A model generated the notes under the pieces. The model was not told the origin of the DNA. It searched no databases and worked only from the letters and a program-made list of their open reading frames with translations. Positions 1 through 6,267 of a DNA stretch of 17,267 nucleotides are shown in pieces. The stretch covers positions 1 through 17,267 of the forward strand of contig DFHL01000120.1 of the NCBI GenBank assembly GCA_002371315.1, written 5' to 3'. The stretch is from Bacteroidales bacterium UBA3724 (GTDB lineage Bacteria; Bacteroidota; Bacteroidia; Bacteroidales; P3). Position 1 is the stretch's first letter. Each line of letters begins with the position of its first letter. The position numbers and the translations under genes were made by a program.

Positions 1-2202
1 GCCGTTGACGATGCTGGAGCTTGGTCCAATCTGAAAGAAAGCGACGGCATCACCTTCCAGCAGGCCAAGAAGCAGGCCCACGCCACGTGGGAGAAAGCCC
101 TCGGCCAAATCGAGGTGGAAGGCGGCAGCCGCGAGGACCGCGCAAACTTCTACACCGCCCTATATCACTGTATGACATCGCCCTATCTCTACAGCGACGC
201 CGACGGACGCTATCTGGCAATGAAGGACCGCGACACCAACTGCTACACCATCCAGCAGGCCGAAGGACGCGACCAGTACACCGTCTTCTCGGTCTGGGAC
301 ACCTACCGCGCCCTGCATCCGCTGCTCAACATCGTCGAGCCCGAGCGCAGCCGCGACTTCGTCCTCACGATGCTCGACCACTACCGCCACAGCGGCGAGC
401 TGACAATGTGGGAGCTGGCCAGCCACGAAACACACTGTATGATAGGCTACCACGCCGTCAGCGTCATCCTCGACGCCTACCGCACTGGCGTGCTCGACAG
501 CCTTGACCAGAGCACCCTCAACGAACTGCTCGACGCAATGGTGGCCACCAGCAACCTGCCTATGCTGGGCCGCACCGAGTACGCCCGCGACGGCTTCCTC
601 AGCAGCGAATACGAGAACGAGTCGGTCAGCAAGACCCTCGAATATGCCTACGACGACTGGTGCATAGCCGAATACGCGCGCCTCATCGGCAACGACAGCA
701 TCTGCCGCATCTACACGCGCCGCTGCCAGTCGTGGAAGAACATTATGGACACCGACGGCTTTATGCACCCGCGCCGCAACGGTGCCTTCGTAACGCCCTT
801 CGAACCCACCGAGGTCAACAACCACTTCACCGAAGCCAACAGCTGGCAGTACAGCACATACGTGCCGCACGACGTCGAAGGCTGGATCCGCCAGATTGGC
901 GGTGCCGAACGCGCCGAGCGCTTCCTCGACAGCCTCTTCCGCGGCAGCTCCAAGCTCAGCGGACGCGACCAGAGCGACATCACCGGCCTCATCGGCCAGT
1001 ACGCCCACGGCAACGAGCCCTCGCACCACGCCGCCTATCTCTACGCCTACCTCGGCCGCCAGTGGAAGACCGCCGAGCTGGTGCGTCGCATCTGCACCGA
1101 CCTCTACCACAACACGCCCGACGGCCTGTGCGGCAACGAGGACTGCGGCCAGATGAGCGCCTGGTACGTGATGAGCGCCCTCGGCCTCTACCCCGTCTGC
1201 CCCGGCAGCGGCCAGTACGTCGTCGGCTCGCCGCTGTTCGACAAGGCAACCATCCATCTGCACAACGGCAAAGACATCGTTATCAACGCCAAAGGCCAAA
1301 GCGGCAGCAGCTGCTACGTCCGCTCGCTGCGCCTCGACGGTGCACCCTACGACAAGGCCTACCTCACTGCCGACCAACTACATAACGGCTGCACGCTCGA
1401 CTTCGAAATGGGCTCCACGCCCGACAAGGAGTGGGCCGCCAATGCCGACGCACGTCCCGCCAGCAGCATCGACCGCAACCTGCAATTCACCCTTGCGCCA
1501 ATCTTCGACGACTGGCAGCAAAGCTTCGACGGCGAGCGGCAAGTGAAAATCATCAGCGCCAACAAGGTGTTCTACACCACCGACGGCACCACACCCAACG
1601 AATTGTCGGCCACCTATATAGGCCCCATCACCGTCACTGACGACGCCATCATCAAGGCCGTCGCGCTCGACACCGTCAGCGGCCGCTTCAGCGCCGTCGT
1701 CACCCACCGCCTGACACGCACCCAGACCGACCGCACGCTCACCTACATCACCCAGCCCGCGCCGCAATACAGCGAAAACGGCCCCACAGGCCTCATCGAC
1801 CGCCTGCACGGCACCGAGAACTACCGCATCGGCGGATGGCAAGGCTGGCAGGAGGACTGCCAGGTGGTCGTCGACCTGCTCGAGCCGCGTACCGTCAGCA
1901 CCGTCGGCGTCGAATGCCTCGAAAATATGAAGTCGTGGATCTTCTTCCCCTCGCGCATCGAGGTCGAAGTGTCGGCCGACAACGCCAGCTGGCAACCCTT
2001 CGGCAGCATCGACAACCGCGAATTCGCCGCCACCCTCGAGCGGCAGGAACTCAGCACCGTCCACAACTTCGTCGTCAACGGCGCCCCCGTCGCGGCCCGC
2101 TACATCCGCATCCACGCCCGCAACTTCGGCCCGCTGCCCCGCTGGCACATCAGCGCCGGCGAGCAGGCCTGGCTCTTCGTCGACGAAATAGAAGTCAATT
2201 AA
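1..2202 (+). CDS. GH92 family alpha-mannosidase, 5'-truncated by window
   Basis: The reading frame is open from base 1 to the TAA at 2200-2202 (733 codons visible), so the N-terminal beta-sandwich and signal peptide lie outside the window. GH92 enzymes are calcium-dependent exo-acting alpha-mannosidases that invert configuration; Bacteroidales use them to trim N-glycan or yeast mannan. Visible family signatures, numbering codons from base 1, are NEPSHH at about 338-343 and GNEDCGQMSAWYV from 378. These are the conserved acidic segments of the (alpha/alpha)6 catalytic barrel; the acid and base residues are expected here, but I have not aligned them. After the catalytic domain comes a chitobiase/beta-hexosaminidase C-terminal-like domain (nt about 1534-1713, with YTTDGTTP) and then an F5/8 type C (CBM32-like) domain running to the end (nt about 1740-2199). 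This domain order is common in secreted Bacteroides GH92 proteins. The gene has high G+C with C-ending codons. The downstream lipoprotein gene starts 15 bp after its stop, suggesting cotranscription. Confidence 0.95.
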   Translation, partial: AVDDAGAWSNLKESDGITFQQAKKQAHATWEKALGQIEVEGGSREDRANFYTALYHCMTSPYLYSDADGRYLAMKDRDTNCYTIQQAEGRDQYTVFSVWDTYRALHPLLNIVEPERSRDFVLTMLDHYRHSGELTMWELASHETHCMIGYHAVSVILDAYRTGVLDSLDQSTLNELLDAMVATSNLPMLGRTEYARDGFLSSEYENESVSKTLEYAYDDWCIAEYARLIGNDSICRIYTRRCQSWKNIMDTDGFMHPRRNGAFVTPFEPTEVNNHFTEANSWQYSTYVPHDVEGWIRQIGGAERAERFLDSLFRGSSKLSGRDQSDITGLIGQYAHGNEPSHHAAYLYAYLGRQWKTAELVRRICTDLYHNTPDGLCGNEDCGQMSAWYVMSALGLYPVCPGSGQYVVGSPLFDKATIHLHNGKDIVINAKGQSGSSCYVRSLRLDGAPYDKAYLTADQLHNGCTLDFEMGSTPDKEWAANADARPASSIDRNLQFTLAPIFDDWQQSFDGERQVKIISANKVFYTTDGTTPNELSATYIGPITVTDDAIIKAVALDTVSGRFSAVVTHRLTRTQTDRTLTYITQPAPQYSENGPTGLIDRLHGTENYRIGGWQGWQEDCQVVVDLLEPRTVSTVGVECLENMKSWIFFPSRIEVEVSADNASWQPFGSIDNREFAATLERQELSTVHNFVVNGAPVAARYIRIHARNFGPLPRWHISAGEQAWLFVDEIEVN

Positions 2203-2217
2203 AAAACACTCTCCACA

Positions 2218-2487
2218 ATGATGTCCCTACGCCGCCCCCTCGCCTGCGCAACAGCCGCACTGCTCCTGGCCTCGTGCAGCACCAAACCCTGCCGATGCTA
2301 CCTGCTGACGCGATGGGGCAGCGTACCCGTCAGCGAGACCTACATCGACCGCAACACCCCCTGCAGCGAGCTGGGCTACAGCCGTCTAAACCCCGACGAC
2401 AGCAGCTTCCGCTTCTGCACCGAGATCGACGAACCCGAGCGCGACACGATGGACATCGTCCGAATGTTCTGGGGGCAAAAACAATAA
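2218..2487 (+). CDS. Small cysteine-rich lipoprotein, paralogue 1
   Basis: An 89-residue protein of unknown function. The N-terminus is a lipoprotein signal: two Arg, a hydrophobic stretch, then LLASC at residues 16-20, so Cys20 should be lipidated and the mature protein would be about 70 residues in the envelope. The mature part begins CSTKPCRCY and has further Cys residues in TPCSELGYSR and FCTEIDEPE. This pattern is repeated in the next gene (CDTKTCKCY, NSCSTLDYTR, TCLEYNEPD), so the two are tandem paralogues. Four cysteines besides the lipidated one suggest two disulfides in the periplasm or at the surface. Two ATG codons occur in tandem (2218 and 2221); either may be used. It lies 15 bp after the GH92 stop codon. 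I do not recognise a named family; a role with the mannosidase is only suggested by position. Confidence 0.8.
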   Translation: MMSLRRPLACATAALLLASCSTKPCRCYLLTRWGSVPVSETYIDRNTPCSELGYSRLNPDDSSFRFCTEIDEPERDTMDIVRMFWGQKQ

Positions 2488-2493
2488 CCGCCT

Positions 2494-2519
2494 GGTACGC
2501 AGGCGCCTCGCCTGCGAAA
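2494..2519. repeat. Dispersed repeat copy with 8-bp hairpin between lipoprotein genes
   Basis: The segment starts GGTACG and contains a perfect inverted repeat, CGCAGGCG (2498-2505) and CGCCTGCG (2509-2516), with a 3-base loop CCT, followed by AAAA. A diverged copy of the same 26-bp block, with the same internal spacing (22 of 26 identical by eye), lies inside the DUF6266 gene at 3660-3685. The hairpin could weakly terminate or stabilise mRNA between the two lipoprotein genes, but there is no T tract, so I treat it mainly as a repeat element. Confidence 0.7.
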
Positions 2520-2553
2520 ACTGAAAAAAGAAATAAATAAAACAAACAATAAA

Positions 2554-2802
2554 ATGAAAAAAACATCAATCCTTGCAATCGGAGCAATCATCCTGTTCCT
2601 CGCCGCCTCGTGCGACACAAAGACTTGCAAATGCTATACTTACAACGGACTCAACACCCCCACGATGGACTACGAGTACATCTCGGAAGGCAACTCCTGC
2701 TCCACGCTCGACTACACACGCGGCACGCAGTACCGCACCTGCCTCGAATACAACGAGCCCGACATCAACCCCGGCGACATCGGCCAGGAATACAAGAAAT
2801 AA
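2554..2802 (+). CDS. Small cysteine-rich lipoprotein, paralogue 2
   Basis: An 82-residue protein with a clear lipoprotein signal: MKK, a hydrophobic segment, then AASC with the lipidated Cys at residue 20. The mature sequence starts CDTKTCKCY and ends in a hydrophilic tail (GQEYKK). Its cysteine framework (lipid Cys, CxC, C before S-x-L-x-Y, C before E-x-x-E-P) matches the preceding gene in order and approximate spacing, which marks the pair as a tandem duplication. Apart from the framework and the acidic C-terminal part the two proteins differ considerably, so the duplication is old or fast-evolving. The 66-bp spacer to the previous gene is A-rich just before this ATG, as is usual for Bacteroidota translation starts. 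Function is unknown; surface or periplasmic location is inferred from the lipobox. Confidence 0.82.
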   Translation: MKKTSILAIGAIILFLAASCDTKTCKCYTYNGLNTPTMDYEYISEGNSCSTLDYTRGTQYRTCLEYNEPDINPGDIGQEYKK

Positions 2803-2884
2803 GCTCCACCCCAGCACGTTACGCCCCTCCGTCAGCGCAACTTAATTTGTTGCCCAGCTAACACACCCTCTTGGAAATATTGTC

Positions 2885-2911
2885 CCCGTCGTCAATCCTG
2901 ACGCAGACGGG
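2885..2911 (+). terminator. Hairpin after lipoprotein genes, possible terminator
   Basis: CCCGTC (2885-2890) pairs with GACGGG (2906-2911), and just inside it GTCA (2891-2894) pairs with TGAC (2899-2902) around the loop ATCC, leaving a GCA bulge. An A/T-rich stretch including TTTTT follows within about 20 bases. It lies about 80 bases after the second lipoprotein stop, the right place for the end of the GH92-lipoprotein transcript. The lack of an immediate U tract keeps confidence low. Confidence 0.4.
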
Positions 2912-2937
2912 AATAAACTTATAATCATTTTTAACTG

Positions 2938-3140
2938 CGAATTTATCGAATTTAACGAATTAATCTATCGGCGTTTAAAATTATGTTTTGCAAGCAAAAC
3001 GCGAATTAGACGAATTATTTTTCATTTCCCGACTGCGTCGGGAAAAGTATTTCCAAGATTTTTTCGGATTTCCAAGATTAGCCCGTACTGCTGGAAAAAA
3101 TGATTTCCAAGATTTCCAAGATTTCGCTCGCTTGCGAGCG
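2938..3140. repeat. Mosaic of nonamer repeats alternating with short hairpins
   Basis: Three units of CGAATTnnn lie head to tail at 2938-2964, then a hairpin GTTTTGC-AA-GCAAAAC (2985-3000), then two more CGAATTnnn units (3002-3019), then a 9-bp hairpin TTTCCCGAC-TGC-GTCGGGAAA (3025-3045). Four copies of ATTTCCAAGATT follow (3049-3060, 3068-3079, and the overlapping pair 3103-3114 and 3112-3123 with a 9-base period). The block closes with a hairpin CGCTCGC-TT-GCGAGCG (3125-3140). Both repeat families have 9-base units and every hairpin has a 2-3 base loop. Similar degenerate repeats are common between genes in Bacteroidales; a function is not known to me. Confidence 0.75.
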
Positions 3141-3309
3141 GGAGACAAAACAACCCTCAAAACCCCGAAAACAAGCTTTTGTAACCCACTGTCTCCCAGC
3201 ACCAATCACCTACCAAAGTTCACTGTAACCTCACCCAAACTTTTAAGAAAATTTTCGCCAGTGGGCAATAATAGGGTTTTTGTTTCGTTATGGTTGGCAG
3301 AAAGTGTGG

Positions 3310-3325
3310 CGAAAGCCCGCTTTCG
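3310..3325. repeat. Perfect 7-bp hairpin upstream of DUF6266 gene
   Basis: CGAAAGC (3310-3316) and GCTTTCG (3319-3325) are perfect inverted copies around a CC loop. It is about 43 bases before the DUF6266 start codon. It could be part of the 5' leader or another member of the short-loop hairpin set in this region. Confidence 0.5.
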
Positions 3326-3368
3326 GACCCTTAACCTATTAATTAACAATTTTTAAACAAAATGTACT

Positions 3369-4241
3369 ATGGGAAAAACGGATTTTGGTTTTATGGCCGG
3401 CTTTAGCGGCCGCCTGGGCAACTTGATTGGCTACCGCTGGCGCGGACGGATGTGCGTGCGCACAATGCCGTCGCACTATCGCGACGCGCGCACCCCCGAG
3501 CAGTTGCAGCAACGCGCTCTTTTCAAGGCCGTTGTGCGGTTTGCGGCGAAGGCACGGCAGGTGCTGAAAAAAGGTATGAACGCCGTCAGCCTCGACGCGC
3601 AGATGACTGAAAGCAACTATTTTATGCGCGTCAACAAGCGCTGCTTTGCGCTTGCGGCCGGTACGTCGTCGCCTCGCCAGCGAAACGATGAGGCGGGTTC
3701 GACGGGTCTCGAAGGCGAGACGGCTATGAATCAGGGTGAATTAATAGTTGATTATGAGAACCTTCTGCTGGCCGATGGGCCCGTGGCACCCGTGGCCTTC
3801 TACGAGCCGCAGATGCTGGACGAGACCACGCTGAGCGTTGATTTCGAGAAGAATCCGCTGCATCGCGCTGTGAAATGGGAGGATTTGGTCTACCTTGTCG
3901 CCTACAGCCCCGAGCTGGGCGATTTCGACATCTCCGCCCCCGTCTATCGTCGTAGCAACCGACTGACAATGAGCCTCAACCCCTACTGGGTCGGCCGCGA
4001 GGTACACCTGTGGGGCTTCGTCGTCGACGGCAATGGCCGTGCCTCGCAGAGCCAGTATCTGGGCGGCGGCATATTGGGCAGCGGGACAATGGAACAAGCC
4101 GAGGACCAGCAAGACGAGACTATGCTCGACGACAGCGAACCAGCCGGGCGCACCGTCGATGCGGCGGCTGAAAGCGGACAAGAACCTGCAAGCAAGAAGA
4201 TTGGCAGCACCGGCAGCAAGTTGGCGAATGGATTTCCATAA
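3369..4241 (+). CDS. DUF6266 family protein with extended C-terminus
   Basis: A 290-residue protein. The N-terminal part has the DUF6266 hallmarks: a GFSGRLGNLIGYRWRG segment near residue 11, then a basic stretch and RTPEQLQQR-x-LF near residue 41, and a later YENLLLADGPVAP segment near residue 130. DUF6266 proteins are found in Bacteroidota and have no established function. There is no signal peptide or membrane segment. Two features are odd. First, residues about 98-118 (TSSPRQRNDEAGSTGLEG) are encoded by DNA resembling the dispersed repeat at 2494-2519 plus a second palindrome, as if a repeat had been inserted in frame. Second, the last roughly 60 residues are an acidic, low-complexity Q/E/D/S/A tail beyond the family core. 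The start at 3369 is chosen because the family motif begins within 10 residues. An ATG seven bases upstream (3362) is in another frame. Confidence 0.82.
   Translation: MGKTDFGFMAGFSGRLGNLIGYRWRGRMCVRTMPSHYRDARTPEQLQQRALFKAVVRFAAKARQVLKKGMNAVSLDAQMTESNYFMRVNKRCFALAAGTSSPRQRNDEAGSTGLEGETAMNQGELIVDYENLLLADGPVAPVAFYEPQMLDETTLSVDFEKNPLHRAVKWEDLVYLVAYSPELGDFDISAPVYRRSNRLTMSLNPYWVGREVHLWGFVVDGNGRASQSQYLGGGILGSGTMEQAEDQQDETMLDDSEPAGRTVDAAAESGQEPASKKIGSTGSKLANGFP
3660..3721. repeat. In-frame repeat copy and palindromes inside DUF6266 gene
   Basis: Bases 3660-3685 match the intergenic repeat at 2494-2519 in 22 of 26 positions without gaps, including CGCCTCGCC[A/T]GCGAAA. Bases 3670-3675 (CGCCTC) pair with 3690-3695 (GAGGCG). 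Next to it is GTCTCG-AAGG-CGAGAC (3706-3721). The whole block lies between two family-conserved protein segments and keeps the frame open. Confidence 0.6.
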
Positions 4242-4326
4242 TTAGACACCAAATAAAAAGAAGTCGCGAGGTAGCACACAATAAAAAAGAGACAAGGGCG
4301 TTCATGCATGAAAAATTTTTCTGCTA
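4242..4326. promoter_or_regulatory. Leader of restriction cassette with two overlapping palindromes
   Basis: TTCATGCATGAA (4301-4312) and GAAAAATTTTTC (4310-4321) are both perfect 12-bp palindromes and share three bases. They end 5 bases before the methyltransferase start codon. Upstream, an A-rich motif is loosely repeated (AATAAAAAGAAG near 4252, AATAAAAAAGAG near 4280). The position over the likely leader or ribosome entry region suits an operator bound by a dimeric regulator. No controller (C) gene is seen in the cassette, so the ligand could be one of the cassette proteins or a host protein; this is inference. Confidence 0.45.
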
Positions 4327-5112
4327 ATGCCTATGCTTGAAGAAGATTGGAGAACTACCGACTTGAATGTCGACAGCCTGTGGCTGATCGACAAGCGTGA
4401 CAGTAGCGGAAAACACGAGAACAACTATCACGGCAATTTTGTTCCTCAGATTCCCAACCAGCTGATTCGTCGCTATACGAAAAAGGGCGAGACGGTGCTT
4501 GAACTATTCACAGGCAGCGGTACGACGCTATTCGAATGCGAGATACTGGGCAGGAATTATATTGGATTTGACATCAACAGTCAGATGATCAAATACATAA
4601 ACAACAAAATGGCCGACACTGAGAACATAATGTTTTCGATCGACGAATGCGATGTAACCGACGGGGAAAAGTTGAGGGCCTTGGCAAACAAGCGGCTTTC
4701 GCAGACCGGACGGAATGAGGCCGACTTTCTCATTGCCCATCCACCGTATATGGACATTGTCAAATTCACAGACCGAGAAGAGGATTTGTCGAACATTTCA
4801 GACGTAAACACCTTCATAGAGCGATTCACACAGGCTATGTCCAACGGCTTGGAACACCTTGCCAAAGGCAGGTATTTCGCCGTCGTGGCAGGCGACATAT
4901 ACAAGAAGAGCGAGGTGATTCCTCTGGGATTCTATCTGATGTATGCCGTTAAGAAAGCATTCAAAGTGAGGCTGAAAGGCATCATAGTGAAGAACATAGA
5001 GGGCAACCGGGGTAAACTTGGGGCACAAGGGATTTGGAAATACCGGGCATTGAAGAGCGACTACTACCTGTTCAAGCACGAATATATATTTGTTTTCAAA
5101 AAGGAATTCTGA
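4327..5112 (+). CDS. Amino-type DNA methyltransferase (N4-C or N6-A) of restriction cassette
   Basis: A 261-residue SAM-dependent methyltransferase of the DNA N4/N6 methylase superfamily; it would transfer methyl from SAM to an exocyclic amino group and protect host DNA from the nuclease encoded next. Motif I is VLELFTGSGTT at residues 57-67, preceded by a motif X-like segment (NFVPQIPNQLIRRY), and an acidic end of beta-strand 2 is seen in GFDIN. The catalytic motif IV reads HPPY at 138-141 instead of the usual (D/N/S)PPY. Motif I precedes motif IV, so the order is alpha/gamma-like and not the beta order usual for many solitary N4/N6 enzymes. No long target-recognition insert is obvious. A second in-frame ATG lies at 4333. 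The stop is followed after 3 bases by the nuclease ATG. Base composition is visibly less G+C-rich than the flanking genes, consistent with transfer. Confidence 0.87.
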   Translation: MPMLEEDWRTTDLNVDSLWLIDKRDSSGKHENNYHGNFVPQIPNQLIRRYTKKGETVLELFTGSGTTLFECEILGRNYIGFDINSQMIKYINNKMADTENIMFSIDECDVTDGEKLRALANKRLSQTGRNEADFLIAHPPYMDIVKFTDREEDLSNISDVNTFIERFTQAMSNGLEHLAKGRYFAVVAGDIYKKSEVIPLGFYLMYAVKKAFKVRLKGIIVKNIEGNRGKLGAQGIWKYRALKSDYYLFKHEYIFVFKKEF

Positions 5113-5115
5113 AAA

Positions 5116-6264
5116 ATGACCACACACGTGTTTATTGTGGACGAAACCACATTGAAGTATCATCTTGAGTATCTTTTTGCCGGAACCGGTTCGAAGGATA
5201 ACGACGTCGATTTCAACGGCGTGGCAACAACGACGCTGCATTATAGCACAGAAAACAATCTTGTCGGGATGATGGCCGACGGATGCCGCATCAGGAAAGA
5301 CGACTTGATAATCTTTTACCTTCAAGCAGTTATGAACAAACACGAAGGTATGTTTTTCGGCGTTTTCCAAGCTGCTGATGATTGTGTGTTCCTGGACCGC
5401 AACGATGGCAGCCAGTTCTTAAAGACAAACTTGGGCAAATCCCTAACATTCAGGCTGAAGATAAAGCCTTACGAAGTATATTCAAAAGGTGTGACCGAAT
5501 GGGCTGCGCTGGACGACATAAAAAGCATCTGTTCGCCCAGCCAAATGCTTTGGAGCCTGATCTACCGCAAACTGAAAGGGAACCGCGGGAACACAATGAT
5601 TACCATCTACGAGGCCGAGAGGCTGATAAACCTAATCAGCGCCGAGAACGGCCACAAGAAGATTACGATGGCGCCAGGCCAATGCCTCACGTATGATGTG
5701 AACAACAAATGCATTGCAACGACAACGGCATCTTTCAACTACACAGGAAGAACCGACGCGCTCAACATAGTACCGCGACTCATCAACAAATACAACAGCA
5801 AAAAGGCACACGAAGCGCATCTGCAGATGTATATAACCCAAAATATCGGACGCGGAACAAACATGAGTTTGGATAATGCTTTGGGCATTGCAGGGGAAAA
5901 ACTGGAATGGATCGGGAACGAAGTGTCCTGCGGTGTTGGGATGCAGAGGATTGATGTGATGGTTTCGGTAGAGGAATCTGCAACCAAAAGACTGTTGATG
6001 CCAATAGAGTTAAAGGCCGTACCTGCATATGCAGACAACATCAGGCAACTGACAAGATATATTGACTGGATCGAGCAATACTATACACCAAACCGTCCCA
6101 GCATAATACAGCCAGTACTGATATGCAAAGATGGCAAGGCCCTGTCTGCAACGTTGAAGAGTCTTTTTCGCAACTTCAATACGCGCAAAGTAATATTGCC
6201 CCTGATATATATTGAATACACTATCAATGGCAATAACATTATTTTCAACAAGATTCCATACTAA
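5116..6264 (+). CDS. Putative restriction endonuclease: PUA/EVE-like domain plus DUF91-like PD-(D/E)XK nuclease
   Basis: A 382-residue protein lying between two DNA methyltransferase genes, 3 bases from each. The C-terminal part has a PD-(D/E)XK core: Glu261 in GEKLEW, Asp280 in QRIDVMV, Glu298 and Lys300 in IELKA, then a helix with QLTRYIDWIEQYY. This arrangement resembles the DUF91/NucS-type nuclease domain (GRIDLL...VIELK...QLLRY). The N-terminal roughly 165 residues look like a PUA/EVE-type fold: short beta-strands with RKDDLIIFYL near residue 60, GMFFGVFQAADDCVF near 78-92, and a VTEWAALDDI segment near 126. EVE and PUA-like domains in other restriction enzymes read modified bases or flip bases. 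Known facts end there. That this protein is the cognate endonuclease is inferred from operon context; it could instead be a modification-dependent nuclease. No signal peptide. Confidence 0.75.
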   Translation: MTTHVFIVDETTLKYHLEYLFAGTGSKDNDVDFNGVATTTLHYSTENNLVGMMADGCRIRKDDLIIFYLQAVMNKHEGMFFGVFQAADDCVFLDRNDGSQFLKTNLGKSLTFRLKIKPYEVYSKGVTEWAALDDIKSICSPSQMLWSLIYRKLKGNRGNTMITIYEAERLINLISAENGHKKITMAPGQCLTYDVNNKCIATTTASFNYTGRTDALNIVPRLINKYNSKKAHEAHLQMYITQNIGRGTNMSLDNALGIAGEKLEWIGNEVSCGVGMQRIDVMVSVEESATKRLLMPIELKAVPAYADNIRQLTRYIDWIEQYYTPNRPSIIQPVLICKDGKALSATLKSLFRNFNTRKVILPLIYIEYTINGNNIIFNKIPY

Positions 6265-6267
6265 ACA

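Larger units (their letters stand above)
2803..3368. other. 566-bp gene-free region made of repeats and hairpins
   Basis: No credible gene is present. The one long plus-strand frame here (2988-3356) is built from repeat sequence and has no recognisable fold. The region holds a terminator-like hairpin (2885-2911), a mosaic of nonamer repeats and short hairpins (2938-3140), an 8-bp inverted repeat GGGAGACA/TGTCTCCC at 3140-3147 and 3190-3197, and a perfect hairpin CGAAAGC-CC-GCTTTCG at 3310-3325. The last 50 bases before the DUF6266 start are very A/T-rich and probably contain its promoter, but I found no exact TAnnTTTG box there. Confidence 0.7.

Noticed and set aside
160..1377. A 405-codon minus-strand frame opposite the GH92 gene
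   Set aside because: Ala/Val-rich shadow frame caused by C-ending codons on the real strand; the GH92 signatures are on the plus strand.
3049..3123. Possible CRISPR array from repeated ATTTCCAAGATT
   Set aside because: Repeats are only 12 bases, unevenly spaced (7, 23 and no spacer) with no cas genes nearby.
2988..3356. A 122-codon plus-strand frame between the lipoprotein and DUF6266 genes
   Set aside because: It is mostly translated repeat and hairpin DNA (repeated FQDF), with no start signal and no fold; such frames are frequent false calls in Bacteroidales intergenic repeats.
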